The notes under the pieces: model-generated
Told to the model about the DNA's origin: nothing
Seen by the model: the letters and a program-made list of their open reading frames with translations, nothing else
Databases searched by the model: none
Made by a program: the position numbers and the translations under genes
Shown here: positions 11,850-26,800 of the stretch, one piece after another
Layout: each line of letters begins with the position of its first letter
How positions within the stretch are numbered: the stretch's first letter is position 1
Source of the DNA: Holacanthus passer
Lineage: Eukaryota > Chordata > Actinopteri > Pomacanthidae
NCBI GenBank assembly: GCA_025331565.1
Contig: JAFREQ010000011.1
Coordinates: 12,606,001 to 12,670,000 of the forward strand
Length of the DNA stretch: 64,000 nt
Direction of reading: 5' to 3'

Positions 11850-14800
11850 CTTGGGGGTAAGACTAAGAGTGAGACAGCAGAAAGCATAAATGCTCATAGA
11901 AAGATTTATAAATCAGATTTGAAGAAGAGCTGGTGCCTGGATATTGAGCAAGTCAGGCTGGTCATCTTGTTACTAATTTATCCACTAAATTATGATCAAA
12001 CATTTGCTGAGCAAGTTGTTTGCTCAAAAATTTATCAAATTATGCAGCATGATTTAGTGGAATGCCAAAAAACACTTTGAGATCTGGGTCTCGCTGTTGT
12101 ACATTATTATTCGTCTCGTTTGATTGCTTAGTAATCAGTACTAAACATGGATTTGTGCTGCTGTGGTGTTACCACACAGATGTGTCTGGAGAGTGAATCC
12201 TGCTGATGCAGCCCTCTGCACCAAGACAGAGAGCGAGGAGAGAGGGAAAGGGTGGGTTCAGCCAAGGACAGCGTGTAAGATGTGTAGTATTTTATACACA
12301 GCACAACAAGAGTTGTATATTTAAATTAACTGCAACGATGTGTCCTCACCACTCCACACTCCGTTAGATCCAAATATTGGTGCTGCTGATGTGTTTTCTT
12401 ACTCGGTCTTCACGGTGCAAAATTAAGTCTCGGTAAAGCAGATTCTGTGTCATAAGTGCCACGCCCTGCTTAGATCTTCTCTCAACAAAGAGTCATTAAT
12501 TATGTGTAAACTGCCTCCGAAAACTGGGCAATATGGACCAAGAGATGAGACAACCTGTACTCGTTGTTCTCATTAAGAATCAGCATTATGAAGGCAGCCA
12601 AAGCTGGAGGCACATCCTTCAAAATGCTGCACGTAACCTAAGAAGCATTAGGCTCCATACTGCATAGGTCACTATGGGCTTTGACTGAAATCTGATTTCC
12701 CAGCATCAGTCAATAATCAATGCCGAGAGATGTACAGGAGGTTGTTGTGTTCATTTAAAACAACTGAGATGTTTGAATGCACCCTCGTGGTTATCATTAA
12801 AATGTGTGTATCAAGACAGCAGGAGAGAAAATCTGGAGGTCATGTAGCATTTGTCATGGCTGAAGCCATTGGTTTGTATCAGTCATGCTGAGTGGAGAGA
12901 AACAGAAATGTAGAGGATGTTCACTGTCAGCTGTTTTACTATTTATACAACAGCTCAGGGAAGGCAGGGGCCAAAATATTGATCCAGTATACACAGATTC
13001 ACTCAGGCTTCTACACCCAAAGATGTAAGATTTAAACTCTGAAGATCTGAACACAGTAAATATATCAAATATAGAGTTTTTCTTTATGTTTTGCGCTTCA
13101 CGATGAAAAATAACTTATCTCCAGCTTGCTGTTATAAAGTCTTAACGGTCTTTTTTTCGTTCCATTTTTCACCAGCAGCAGATTTGACATTTACTGATTA
13201 AAATGCAATTTAATCTTCTGTTTATCTGTCATGACAGATGTGTCTGTCTCAGTATCACAACACCAGATTAAAGAAGGCTTTTACTGCCTCTGAACATTTA
13301 GTCAGGATTCCATTCATAGTCGTGGGCTGTTTTATACGGTGTGGACAGTGGTGTGTTTTATACACAGTGGTGATATACTCAGGAGTAAATGGCTCAGACC
13401 CCCATGTTTAACCACTCAAAATGCCAAAGCTGTGTTCACTATAAACATGAGCGACAGGCAGTTCGAACAGAGCTCCAGTCCTGAAGATACACCAGACTAT
13501 TTAAAGGAGGTAGAAAATAAATGTTATCTCTTCTATTACCACTTTATATAAGAAAAACACTAAAAAAGATGATGATTCAACCCCTCCTTCCTCCTCCTCC
13601 CCCTCAAACTTGTTAAATTTGGACAAATTGACCATTGCTGGAGCTGCTCTTCTGATAAGGCTCCATATTGGGAGAAACAAAACAAAACGATTGGGCGAAC
13701 TTGGGATTCATTATTTCTCATTTTTAAAAGTTAATTGTCTTTCTCCATATTCTCCAGGAACGGAAACTGTCCAAAGCTGAGAGACAGAGGTTCAAAGAGG
13801 AGGCAGAGATGTTAAAAGCTCTCCAGCACCCCAACATCGTGCGATTTTACGACTTCTGGGAATCACCGGTTAAAGGGAAGAAGTGTATCGTTCTGGTGAC
13901 AGAGCTCATGACCTCAGGGACACTAAAAACGTAAGAGTCCATTTGAAAATACAAAACGTTTTCTGTAAATGTCTTCATTGGTATGTTTGAGATATCTTGG
14001 CGTGCCCCCCACCTTAGCTCATATGTGTCCTTATACTTGACTGTAAATCGCTCATCATCAAATATTAGTCTCTTATTACTTCTTCTATTAGTCATTTTAA
14101 AACAACCTTACAGTAATGACCATTAGATTGTCTGCATCATGTGTATCAAGTTTCAGACCAACTGAGTGACACCATTACAGTAAATCTAATGCTAGACTTT
14201 TAGAGAGACTCAAACTCCAAGGTATTGTTCATGTTAAAAAGTTATTTACAGTTTTTTATTCTGACTTTTCTAGCTCAAAACGTAATCAATTAACAAAACA
14301 AATTAATCCGACATATAGTATGGGCAAACAAAGTTTTCAGGCAATCAATATGAGGAGATTAGTTTGAGAACAGAATAGTCATCAGAGATTCATATTGACT
14401 GTGTGTTTGCAGCGGATTTTTAATGGAGCAATAACAATTTGCAACACTGACACAGCTTTATCAACACACTGACGAGTGTGTCTTCAACCAATCAATGCGT
14501 TTTTAAAAGCAAATGTCTTTACGCGGTGTCCACTGGAACATCACTATCATGGTATATTTCTGCCCCCCAGGTATCTGAAGCGTTTCAAGGTGATGAAGCC
14601 TAAAGTTCTTAGAAGCTGGTGCAGGCAAATTCTCAAAGGCCTCCACTTCCTCCACACAAGGACTCCTCCCATCATCCACAGAGACCTCAAGTGTGACAAC
14701 ATCTTCATCACTGGTCCTACAGGCTCTGTCAAAATAGGAGACCTGGGCCTGGCAACACTGAAGAGGGCCTCCTTTGCTAAAAGTGTTATTGGTGAGTCAT

Positions 14801-17800
14801 CAGTTTTTGCTTGTTTGCACTTCCATCAAATGCAGAGCAACATTATGGTGAATTTTGAATCATGATTCTGCTAACCTGATGGTTTTAAGTCCAACATTTA
14901 CTTTCCTTTTGACTCTGAACTTCTAACTAACTCATGCAGAAATATTGAAATCTTGATTCTAAATCAGTTTTTCTTTAGGCCATTTGAAATGGTAATTGCC
15001 TACATTATTTATTAAATGGTGCAGACAACAATGAGTAGACTCTTCCAGGTTCACAAGGCTGATTTGTTTCACCAGACATAAATATACTTTAGAACAGCCA
15101 AAAGCCAGACAGTTCAATCTAATTGAAAGTCTACATCTCTAGTCAGAGTTTTCTGAAATAGTTGCTAATATATGCTGAAGAATCATAAAACAAATATTTT
15201 TGTGAAACAGCTTTTACTTTTTAACAAATTCTCTCTTGTCTTTCATTGGAGCAATTCGACAATTCTTGAAATCGTGATTAAGCAGCTGTGCTGGATTTCA
15301 GTCCTTGACACTGGCATTGATCCCTCTGAAATAGGATGAAACGAGTTGAATGCGAGTTGATAATTTCTCTCCCTCTCTTGCATTAATTCTCCAGGCACTC
15401 CAGAGTTCATGGCCCCAGAGATGTATGAGGAGCACTATGATGAGGCTGTGGATGTCTATGCCTTCGGGATGTGTATGCTGGAGATGGCCACCTCAGAATA
15501 CCCCTACTCTGAGTGTCAGAACGCTGCTCAGATCTACCGCAAAGTCACCAGTGTGAGCTCACATTTAAAGCTGTTAAAGGACCAGTGTATAGGATTTAGG
15601 TGCATCTACTGATTGGGAGAAATTGAATTCAATATTTATAGATATGCTTTCATTTGTGTATAATCACCTGAAAATAAAAATTATTTTGTTTCATTACCTT
15701 AGAATGAGCCCTTCATATCTACATAGGGAGCTGGTCCTTTGGTGTTTTTACCTTGAGGTGAAGGCCACCGTAGGTTCTCCTACACACTTAGAAAGGGAGG
15801 GAATAGGGGTTATTCAGTAGGTTACAGTGTGCAACATCACTGCTGGATGGCACTAAATCCTACACACCAGACCTTTAAACTCAAGTCATTTTTGAAGACC
15901 CAGACATGTTTACCACACATTTCTTTTTAATTCTTTTTTCTTGTGGCAATAAAATAACATAATAATAAAAAAAGTTATCAGTTCTTACTATTAGGGTGTG
16001 GGTCTGGGTTGCAACTAATGATTATCAATTAATATATTTTTAAACCTGCCTGCCACTTGTAGCCAAAGTACAAGTAAAACTTAAAATCTTGTTTTCATTC
16101 TGACCAGCAGCCAAAACACAACCGGTATTCAATTTATAGTGATGGAAAGGCCTATTGTAAAGCGAGACTATCTAACTTTGTAAAGCAGGTTTTATTTCTT
16201 AGGAATTCACCTTTCATTTGTAAGAAAAATGTGTTGTGTCCTTCTTCCTTCAGTGGTTGCATAGTCTCACATTAACAATCAAATGTTTGGTATTTTTATT
16301 GCACAAAAGACTCCTACAACAAATCAGTCATCATAATCATCACTTCTTTGTGGAATTGTGTGTTGTGCTCCAAAAGTCCTCTTATAAAGCAGTAGCTTCT
16401 TAATCCTCGGAGTTGAGACGTCTGAAAGGAAGTGTGTTTTAGAGAGTCTATAATTAATGTTCTTTTTGTCACTGCAGACAGTACTTACTTCCTCTGTTGT
16501 GCAGTCGCACGCTAAGTACTGCTGTTTTGACTGTGTCAGTTGGTGGCTTGAGACATGTTAATGCTGGTTTGTTTTGTAGGGGGTGAAACCTGCCAGCTAC
16601 AGTAAAGTCAGTGACCCAGAAATTAAGGAAATAATCGGGGAGTGTATCTGTCACAGATGGGAAGAAAGGTAAGTAGACCAAGACCTTTCACCGTGTCTCT
16701 GAGCTTGTCACTCATTTTGTATGTAGGTAGGGGTTATCCTAAACGTGTTGTTTTGTTTCTGTTCCTGCACTGTGACGTTAGTGCCTGTATTTGGCTCTTG
16801 CACAGTTGATGTGTGTTGTACATCATTAGGTTAAGAGTGTCCTTCAGTGCAGGTCAGTAGCTGGTGTTTGTGTATTTCCTGCAGGTACTCCATCAAGGAC
16901 CTCCTGAATCATGCATTCTTTGCAGAGGATACAGGTGTGAGGGTGGAGCTCAACGAAGAGGACGATGGGAAGAAAACATCCATTGCTCTGAAGCTGTGGG
17001 TTGAGGATCCGAAAAAGCTGAAGGGGAAGTACAAGGACACTGGTGCCATTGAGTTTACCTTTGACTTGGTGAGCGAGGTCCCAGAGGTCGTTGCCCAGGA
17101 AATGGTAAACAAAGATTTTGAATTACTGAAAGTATCATCACATTTTTAAACAAGATGGCAGAATTTTTCTTTAAACCATTAGATGTTGTTTGTTCTGAAA
17201 CCAGGCTAATGAGGTGTTCCAAGGAAAGGATCGATCTCCTTTTCTTTAGGCTGGTTTGGATGTCTCTGCTCTCTTGTGACCTTGGCTTTTGTTTGGACTG
17301 CACTTTGTGTTCAACAAGCTGGCTTCATTTGTCGACTCAGACACAGCCTTGAAAACACTCATTTCTTATTAAGTGGCAGGTGTCTGTTAAAATCTATTGA
17401 CAAGTCAAAAATAGTTCTCATTCAGTGCGTAGGGAATATTAAGCTGCAGGTAATTATAGCAACAATTGTGCTGCTTTGTGCTAAATCACAGGTAAAACAG
17501 GCCAAAGTATGCGTTAAACTGGCTACAAACAGACTGTGATAAGTAGCTGTGGTATAAACTCAATGAAGCACAATGAGGTGCCTTTGATATATCAGGGCAA
17601 CTTGTTGTGGATTGTTACCTACGCAGCATCATTGCTCGAGACATGTTCCCGTATGTTGACTAAGTGTCTTGTAATAATGCAGTTGTCTTTACTGTGAACC
17701 ACAACCAATGTAATGTAACTCAGAGTGGGTTAGTGGTCATGTCTGTAATGATGTACTGTAGTGTATTGACTGAAACTAGAGCAACTCAGATCAGTTGATC

Positions 17801-20800
17801 TTCCATGCAAACTTATGAGAAGGCATGAAAAGGCAGTTCTTTGTGTTTCAGGGGGAGGACAGAATATAGATTTGTTGATTTATTGTAAAAGGTATTGAAT
17901 TACAAGAGTGACCTAGGTCCTTCTGAGCTGCAGCCACCGTCTTTCTTGTGTCCTGTAGGTTGAATCCGGTTTTTTCCTGGACTGTGATGTGAAAATAGTT
18001 GGGAAGTCCATCCGGGATCGTGTGGCTCTTATCAAATGGAGGAGGGAGCGGACTGTCTCGTCAGGAAATGGCGAGGCAGCTGTGAAGAAGACACAGCAGA
18101 ACCTACTGCAGGTGCCCGGCACCGGTGTACCGCAGACAGCCACATTAGCTCCGACAGATTATGAGGACCAAGAGGTGGAGCAGCAGACCCTGATCTGCTC
18201 CGTGCCAGCCGCCACGTCGACCGCATGTGAGAACCTGCAATTAGACGCACACATGAACCTATCACACTGTATATCATACAACCTCAGTCTCTAGTAATAA
18301 ATCTAACAGCTGTTAGAACTCAGTCAGCCATAAACATGAAATGACTCTGACTATGACTTCAAATGGTTAAATTGGTATTTGTGAATGTAAGAGAAAAACA
18401 AAGATAAGGCGACTGCAGCGTCTGAGTAACACCTATTAGTCATCAATGAGACATCATCACCCAGCTTTTGAATTTTAATGAGATGCTACTCCACTTCTCC
18501 CCCTGCCCTTCCTCAGTGTCTGTCCTTCCTGCAGGACATCGTGGTGAATTATAATGTTTTATTCACTCTGTTCTTACAGCTGACAGTGGAGTGAGCTCTA
18601 CCATGCAATTAGATGATCTAAACAATCAGCAAAATGGCCCCTACCAGTCACTTCCAGAGCCTATTTCCACAGCTCAGACGATGTATAGTCCTCCTGCACA
18701 GGTCGACCCTCAACTGCACCAGGGGCCCTACCAGCAACCCACAGCACAGGCCTCACATGAAAACTACACACAAGCATCCACTCATTTACACCAGGGAGCC
18801 TACCAGCAAACCACAGGTCAGCTGCATCCTGGGGCCTATCAACAGCCTGCTGCACAACTGCACCAGGGGCCTTACCAGTCTCAAACAGTGAGTGAAAGCA
18901 TTTCGCTATTTCTGTGGCAACATTCCTGAATCCTTCATTTTGTTTTTCCGAGTAAGTTTCTGAAATAACAACATTTTGATTTTCTTTTTTATTTTGCAAC
19001 AATACTTGATCAGCGTCACTACAGTGATCCCTTTGTATGCCAAGATAACCTGCTCATCACTGAGAGCACGGTGTGTTTTAGACGAGGAAGCACCTCCCTG
19101 GTTGAGATGTTACGGTGTAGGACACACATCACTCAGACAATGAATCCAAGCACAAGAACAAATAGCACAGAGAACTCAGCCCATGCTGCAGACTACCCGT
19201 CCCCTGCCCAGAATCTGCCATTATTATCTCCTTTCTTGCCCCCAAATCAACACTCTCATCGTGACTCAGCAAGTCATTTCAGCTCACCTCTCCTTCACCT
19301 GAATTTACAACCTCCGTCTGAGCTCCATCAGAGTGTCCCGCGCAGCCCGCAGTCCCACCGCCACTGCAAGGCTTGCATGTCTCTCCTCCTGAGGGACAGG
19401 ACAAAGGGAGGCAGATCTCTGGGACATACAGATATACGCTCTTTCTCCACATCCACCCAGTTTCCCTCAGTGTCTAAACCAGACTCACCCACATCACCTC
19501 ATCTGGCAAGGTCTCCTCCAGTCACTCTGCCTCCTCTTTTGTCTTCACCCTCTCCCCCATCATCAAACACTTCACCTTCACATCTCTCCCCGCCCTCACA
19601 AACTGTGCTCACACGGAGTCGGTATGAAGGTGGAGATCTCACTCTTCTCAACCACTGTCTCCATCACATCATCAGTCGCAGGACCAGTTCTCCCACCCTC
19701 TCTGCTTATCACCCAGTGCATGGCCATGGGGAGCTTGGGGGCACTGCCTCCTCACTCATTGAGCGTATAGAAAAGAGACAGAGCCTGGATGTCCCGCTCT
19801 TCTCTAGCCCAAATCTGCTCTTCGCACCATATGACAGTGAAGGCAGACCAGATCCACTGGTAGGTTAGAGAAGGATGTTTCATGTAGTTTAAATCCTGCC
19901 ATAGCAGCAGCCTGATTCTGCCAGCTGCTTCGCTCCTCTGGCTTTTTTATGCAAAGCCCATCACCCCATCTCTGCTCCCGCCTAATCCAAAATAAGGGTT
20001 TAAATTCTGGACTCTGTTTTAGTTAAGTTGGGTTATAACGTAGCAGAATAACGTAGCAGTGTACGAAATAATGTGCTAGCACACTTTATAGCAGTATTGC
20101 TGATGAAAAAATAACGCCATAACTTCCCTTTTACACTTTAGCTGCCTTATTGAACCTTGCCAACCTCTCTACATTCTTGCTTATGACTAGTCCTGCTGTG
20201 ACGCACTGTGCATTTTAACCTTGAGCTTGATTTGTTGAAGCAAATATACAAACACGATCGTGTCATATCATACCCAAAACCAGGGTCCAATAAATGTGAC
20301 TTCTCATATGTGTGTCTGACAGGCAGATTCTGCTCCAGCTACACCAACCCCTATTGTGCACCAGAGTAGACAGACAGCACAGAGCTTCCCAGCTGCAGCC
20401 CCAACTCTGCAGCCGCAGCTTACTGCCCAACCCGGCCAGGAGCAGGTAATGCGTGCATCTAACTGTGACAGGCCCTGGCAATAGCTATAGTGAGACACAA
20501 AAAGCAGAATTAGGTGTCAAAAGTTTGAAAGTCACCCCTTGCAGCCACTCAGAGCTTCCTGATAAGGTCATGTTAATTTGAGTGTGTTTGGGTGACTGGT
20601 TGATCTAAACTAAACAGCAAGTTTCTGTTTCCAATAACTTAGCATGTTTGGAATGTGGGCTCATTACTAAATACTAAATTACTAATGCTATCGTGGGCAT
20701 TTCAACTATTAAGTATGTTATAGTTAACATGCAAACATACAAGAAATTACTGTGCAATTAGTGGCACCAGCCATCCAAAACACACTATTCGTAAGGCATC

Positions 20801-23800
20801 TGTGTGTGAGGCTTTTAAATGGGCTGTGTTTCTATATACGTATGTGTGTGTATGTGAATGGATATTCATGTGGTTTGTGTTTCCTTCCCATTTGTCTTTC
20901 CTCCCTTTAGTGCCATCTCCAAACAGCTGCTGTCCTGCCCCAGGTAGTGCCATCATCTCTTATAACTTACTGCAGGCTACAGTACATGCACTGAATCGCA
21001 TTGAGCCTACCTGCCCTGCAGCTCCCTTTTAATAAAGTGGAGCTCTTAGACCAGAATATCTTGTCAGTTTTATTTAGTTTGTATTTCCATCACAAAATTC
21101 ATACTCTCCAGTCAAAGTGAAAAACAAATGTTTGATTTCCTTCCTTAGCTGTTGCCTGCTGACCAGCCTGCATCTCACCTGAGTCCTCCTGACATATCCA
21201 CCAGTTTTCCACAGTCAGTCTCCAGTGGTCCTCCCCCACTCCTGCCCCTACAGATCAGCACACAGGTGCGTTGTGGTAATGTTAGAAACACAAGATCAAA
21301 CTAAGGTAGAGACAGAATTTGGTACAAACATCCTGCGAAAGCTATAAAGCCTACAGGGTTGAGTCATACATAAAGGGCCTGTGTGAATGATTTTTCTATC
21401 GACTGGTTGTCTTTGTTCATTTTATATCATTTTCCCTTTTTCTTTCCCAGTTTCCCTCACCATATCCCGTTGTTGAAACAGGGGGCATCAAGCCCCTTCC
21501 CTTCCCTCTAGGTCCGCTGCCATGTGCCTACAGCAGCAGTGGGCCTCCAATGTCTAGCTCCCGCTACTCACCTTCACCCCACCATCCTTCCCTTCCTCTG
21601 ACCCCTCATGCTGCCTTTCCCTCTATGCCTACTCTCAGCACCCCTCAGACCCCCCTGTCCACACCTCAGCACGTGCCCAATGTGGCACTCCCTATTCCTC
21701 TTCTTGTCATGTCCATGTCCCCTGCACCACCCCAACAACAGGGCAGCCCTTTCACATCTCAGACAAACCTTGGTAGCTTCCATACCACACATCCCTTACC
21801 TCTCTCCCAGGTTCAACCCACCCCATACCCCGTCCCCCACCCTGAGCAGGATCTGGCTGAGCAGCCTGTCCAGGTGAATATGTGACTCAGTTCTCACTGT
21901 AATGGTTGGGTCATGAGAAATCTGTAGTACTAAGGTGGCAGTGTTGGTGTAATGCATGCAGGGCATGCGTTTTGGGATTTGGAGGTGAATATTATTTGTA
22001 TTAACTGATGAACAATTCCCTAAATGTGCTATTTCTTACAGGTACAGACAATCGCACCACAGGGGAATTTAGGAGATGTTCACCTTTTGGCTCCAGTCCG
22101 CCCTGTCTTACCTGCTGTTCAGACTCATCTCTGGGGAAGTGGAGCAGAAGCAGACAGTGCTGCAGCTGGACTCGAGTTAACTGTAGCCCCTGCAGTTCCA
22201 GCTGCAGTCCCAGCCCCAGCTTCAATCTCAATCTCAGCTACAGGCCAAGTCGAAACTCAAGGCCCAGCACAAATGCCAGCTCTGGTCCCAGCACAAAACC
22301 AACCACCAGTCCCAGTATCAGCTCAAGCTGCAGCCATGCCTCAAACTCCAGCCCCAGCTTCAATCCCAATGCAAGTTCCAACAGCAGTGCAAGCGCTAGC
22401 CTCAGCCCCTGTTCAAGCACCAGTCTCTGCATCAGGTCCCACTTTTGAACTGCCAAAAAGCTCATCCACAAGCTCAGACACATCTTCTGTACTTGGTAAA
22501 CCCAAACTCTCAGTCCCAGTTCCAGCCTCTGCCCCAATCCCTGTCACGCTGCCAGCCTCGGTTCAGTCTGCAGCCCCTGCTCATTCTCCGGCTCCTGTCG
22601 CAGCTTCAGTCCCAGCTCCAGTTCTGCAGCCTGCTGGCATCCAGACAGCAGTCTCAGTGACTGAGTGTGCCAGCCTGGCCACAACTCAGCAAAACCTTGA
22701 GTCGACATCTGCATCCAGCACCCTTCAACAAGAGCCCTGTGTAGAGGTAGGGATAACGCCAAAGTTTGCACGTTTGTCACACTGATCTATGCACACATGC
22801 ATATTCTTTAAAATGTACATTGCCATCTAATTTTTACTCAGACAGCACATTCAAACCACATGCTGCTTTTCAAATTACATCCACATCAGTTTTTTTTTTT
22901 TACCTCTATCCAATCTTGAAACCAGCCTCTCCACTTGAGACTTCAAAACCCTGTGAGGTCAAAAGCTAATAGCACACATTAACATTAATGCTCCTGTTAT
23001 ATAGTCTAGCAATGATCCATTCTGTATAAAATTAAACCTTTAACAAAGTCTCCAAACTGTTTTCCACTTCCACCTTTTTTCCTGTCTTCAGGATGTGCTC
23101 CAGGACAAACCAGTATCTTTACCCAGTTTTGCCTATGACAGGTGTGTGTCACATTTCTAACTGTCTTTCAGCTCTTTACAGATTAAAATGTCACCAACCT
23201 AGAGGTGATTAACTTTTTCTTTTATAGCCTCAACTCTGATGTGGCATCCGGTAAGGAAACAAGTGATGGCTACGACAGCCTGGCTAGTGGAGGGAAGGGG
23301 GACGGAAAGCCCAGGAAACACCACCGCAAGTCTGCCCGCACACGCTCCCGGCAGGAGAAGACCAGCAAACCCAAATTGAGCATGCTCAATGTGAGTCATG
23401 GTGGAATTTGTGACAGTTGAAGTTACATTTTTCTTAAAAGTGTAATGTTTGATTGTAAAGTGTAATCACAGGTGTGCAACACTGGAGATAAAATGGTCGA
23501 ATGCCAGCTGGAGACTCACAACCACAAAATGGTGACATTTAAATTTGATTTGGATGGAGATGCTCCAGAGGAAATTGCTACTTACATGGTGAGTTCAACC
23601 CTTAACAGTCTGCAGATTTTGTCACCTATTGGTTATGTATACGATATTGCTTAACGTCTTCGCAACTGCGTGCCTACAGGTAGAGAATGGCTTTATCCTG
23701 CTGTTAGAGAAAGAGATCTTCATTGACCAGCTCAAGGACATTGTTGATAAAGCTGAAGACATGCTGAATGAAGACACAGAGGGTGAAAGGGCCTCCACCT

Positions 23801-26800
23801 TGAGTTGTAGTCCTCAACAAGGCCAGATTTCTGAAGGGCTGGTAGGAGAGGTAAGGGGAGGGGGTGAATATAGGTTTAAATAAAGTAGACATTGCTATAA
23901 AAAAATAATACAGTGGCAAGTATCTTATAGACTCATCTCTCTCATCTGTCTGTTCTTCCACAGAGTCAGCAGCCTGGAGCACCTCAGCCTGTATATCAGC
24001 AGAATGGTCAAATAATTATCTCTTTCTAAAATAAACTCATCTGCATGTCTTCTGCATATATGTCACATTGACTGAAAAAAAAAAAAAAAAAAACAGGTGG
24101 TAACTGTAACTCTTGGATTGCAGTTCTTCACACAGGAAAGAGATGGTTCATCATCTGTCCTGTCGAGGAGACGCCCACATCCAGCCAGGAGACCCCATCT
24201 GATGGCACAACTACGCAGTCTCCTTCGAGTTCAGCCACTACCCAGCCTGCTGACAGTGGCACTGCAAGGCCTTCTGTATCCAGAGGTGACTTTGTTTCCA
24301 CAGAGCATTTTCAGCACAAAATTCAACAGCTTCACGGACCAACAGCACCACCTTGTGGCAGCTGATTGGAAAACATCCTCCAGCTCTTGTGTTACAATCA
24401 ATTATTATAACTTATTATAACTTATTTTAATTATAACTTCAGGAAAGGTAAAACATAAAACTTGATTTCGTCACATCTTTATGTTTCTCCTCCTGCAGAA
24501 GAGGGGTCCTCGTCCACAATGTCCGGTGGAAGTGGAGGCTTCACCTATGATGTGTATGGATTCTGTAGCCCTCCGATAATGTCCAACACGGACCCTCTCC
24601 TCTTAGCAACTCTGTCTCCCCCTGTGTCTGCTCCCCCGACCCTTCAATCAGTGTCATCAGTGGAGCCTGCGGGCAGCTCGGTGCAGCCCAGTGTTCATCA
24701 GGCTCAGCCAGCCAGAGCTCAAACTTTGCCCCCGTCCTCTCCACATACATCTTTCCCAGTTGATGAGTCACAAGGATCCCCTTTGGGCTCCATCTCCCCG
24801 ATCCACGCAGCTCAGCAGATGCCTGACATGACATGTCCCGTTTCTCTGGCTGACGAGGTGCCCTGCTGCCCTCTGGTCATGCCCCTGTCTCTGGATGTGA
24901 GCGGTTTACAGGGGGGGTCTCCTCTCACTCCTCTCCCACTCCAGGAGCCAGGTTCAGCCAAAGAGCCGTTGTCTGTCTCCTACACCTCTGCAACGCGGAG
25001 CGAGCGCCCGCAGCAGCCTGTGGTGCTCCATCAGCCTTTTTCCAGCGTGGGAGGGTCAAAAGTGCCCTCATTGCCCCAGAGCCCGGCTCCATCCCAGCAC
25101 GGTGCGGGGCCTGGTGAGTCAGATGGTGAAGGACGGCTGGGCCGCGGGGGCTTTGTGGACAGCACCATAAAAACACTGGATGAGAAACTGAGGAACTTGC
25201 TCTACCAGGAATATGCTCCTATGTATCCGTCAGGCAGTGCTGCAGAGACACCAGGCTCCGGCACTGAGTACATCCAGTCTCCTCCTGGTCCAGACAGCGC
25301 CACGGGGGGGTCAGGAAACAGCACGCCGGGGCCGATGGGGGAGGGACGCTACAGGGCAGGAGAGCAGCTGGTAAGTACTTTAATCAGTAACTTTTTAAAC
25401 CATATAAATCTTTATATAAATTACAGCTGCAGTTTATTCACACACAGTTGAAATAGTTTATTCTTGACCTTTGAAACAGCAGCTCCCAAAACAATCTCAC
25501 CACAAGGTCCATTAGTAGCTGTTCTGGAGCTTTCAAGTCAGACTTCCTCAGCAGGTGGTGTTTGCACAGTTTTCATGGAATTGTAGATTTTTTCCTTCAT
25601 TGAAATGACAGTTGACAAAATAATTTCACCACAGTCCATTTAGTATTTAATATTGATCCACTGGGGAAGATTGTGTGATATGATCGAGAGCTCCAGAACA
25701 GCAACTAAATGAAGCTTGTGGTTCGATTGTTTTGTGTGTATTTTAAGATGAATTCTGTCAATTATTGAAATTGTTTTATTTAAAAAAGGCTTTGCAAGCT
25801 GTGCATGCTTTAGTTTTGTGTTTACAGACATTATTGATGTAAACAAACTTTTTAAAGGCCTCAGAAATTGCTAATAATTCAGATTTTGTCTAATGTAACT
25901 CCAGGCATATATTTTGGTATACATTGAAAACTTCATTACAGAATATAAGTATGTTATATAACTATTGACATGTAGGGAAGTACTAGTAAATTATATGTTT
26001 AACAATATCTTGCCAGTAAGTTGCATATTTTCACACATTTTCATCACCAGTTTTTGTTATATTCAAGTTGATATATGATGAATCAAAGAAAATATGGCAA
26101 TGCTATTTGTAGTACACATCAGCAGCATTAATTGGTATAGTCTGCCATTTGACTTTTTCTTTGATATATTACCAGATACTTTCCAAATCTTATTTACTAC
26201 TGTATACATACTGTATATATTGCATTTGGATAAGTGGAAACAGTAACAATTCATGAGAGATATTTAGTTAGACATCATCATTAACGTTCAACCTTTTAGG
26301 CGATATTAACAATTATGTAATAGGACAATGATTAATGGTTTGTATTATAGTTTTCCCATGTGTCTGTTTTGTTCATCTCTCATCCTGTCACCTCTATTAG
26401 CCTCAAATTCCAGAGAGAATGGATAGTTTGAGCACACTGAGTGACTCAGCCGTGTGTGGTATGTACCGCAGACACTAATCACTCTAACAAGTCTGGCATC
26501 ATTAACTTCTAACTAAACATATGTTTCACTGTTTGTTGCTTACTGCAGTGGCACAGTGTTTATTGTTGTGTGAAATTTTTGCAGCTTCCCTGTCGAGGAG
26601 ACACGTTCCTCACTCTGCTTCCTGCTCTGGAACAAGAGGTCGATTTAAGGTAAGGGAGACTTTCCTCACATTTAAGGGGAAAGTAGAATTGTCTCTCAGT
26701 TTAATTCAACTCTATTTGCTATTGCAGAAGTGTTGCCTGATGTCCTGTATACACCTGGTTTATTCTTTACTTTTGGCAGATAATGTCTGTTCCTCCTGAA

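Noticed and set aside
22238..22537. Leu-rich minus-strand frame of 99 codons
   Set aside because: Complement of the Pro/Ala/Gln repeat of wnk2 exon 14; regular but not a leucine-rich-repeat protein.
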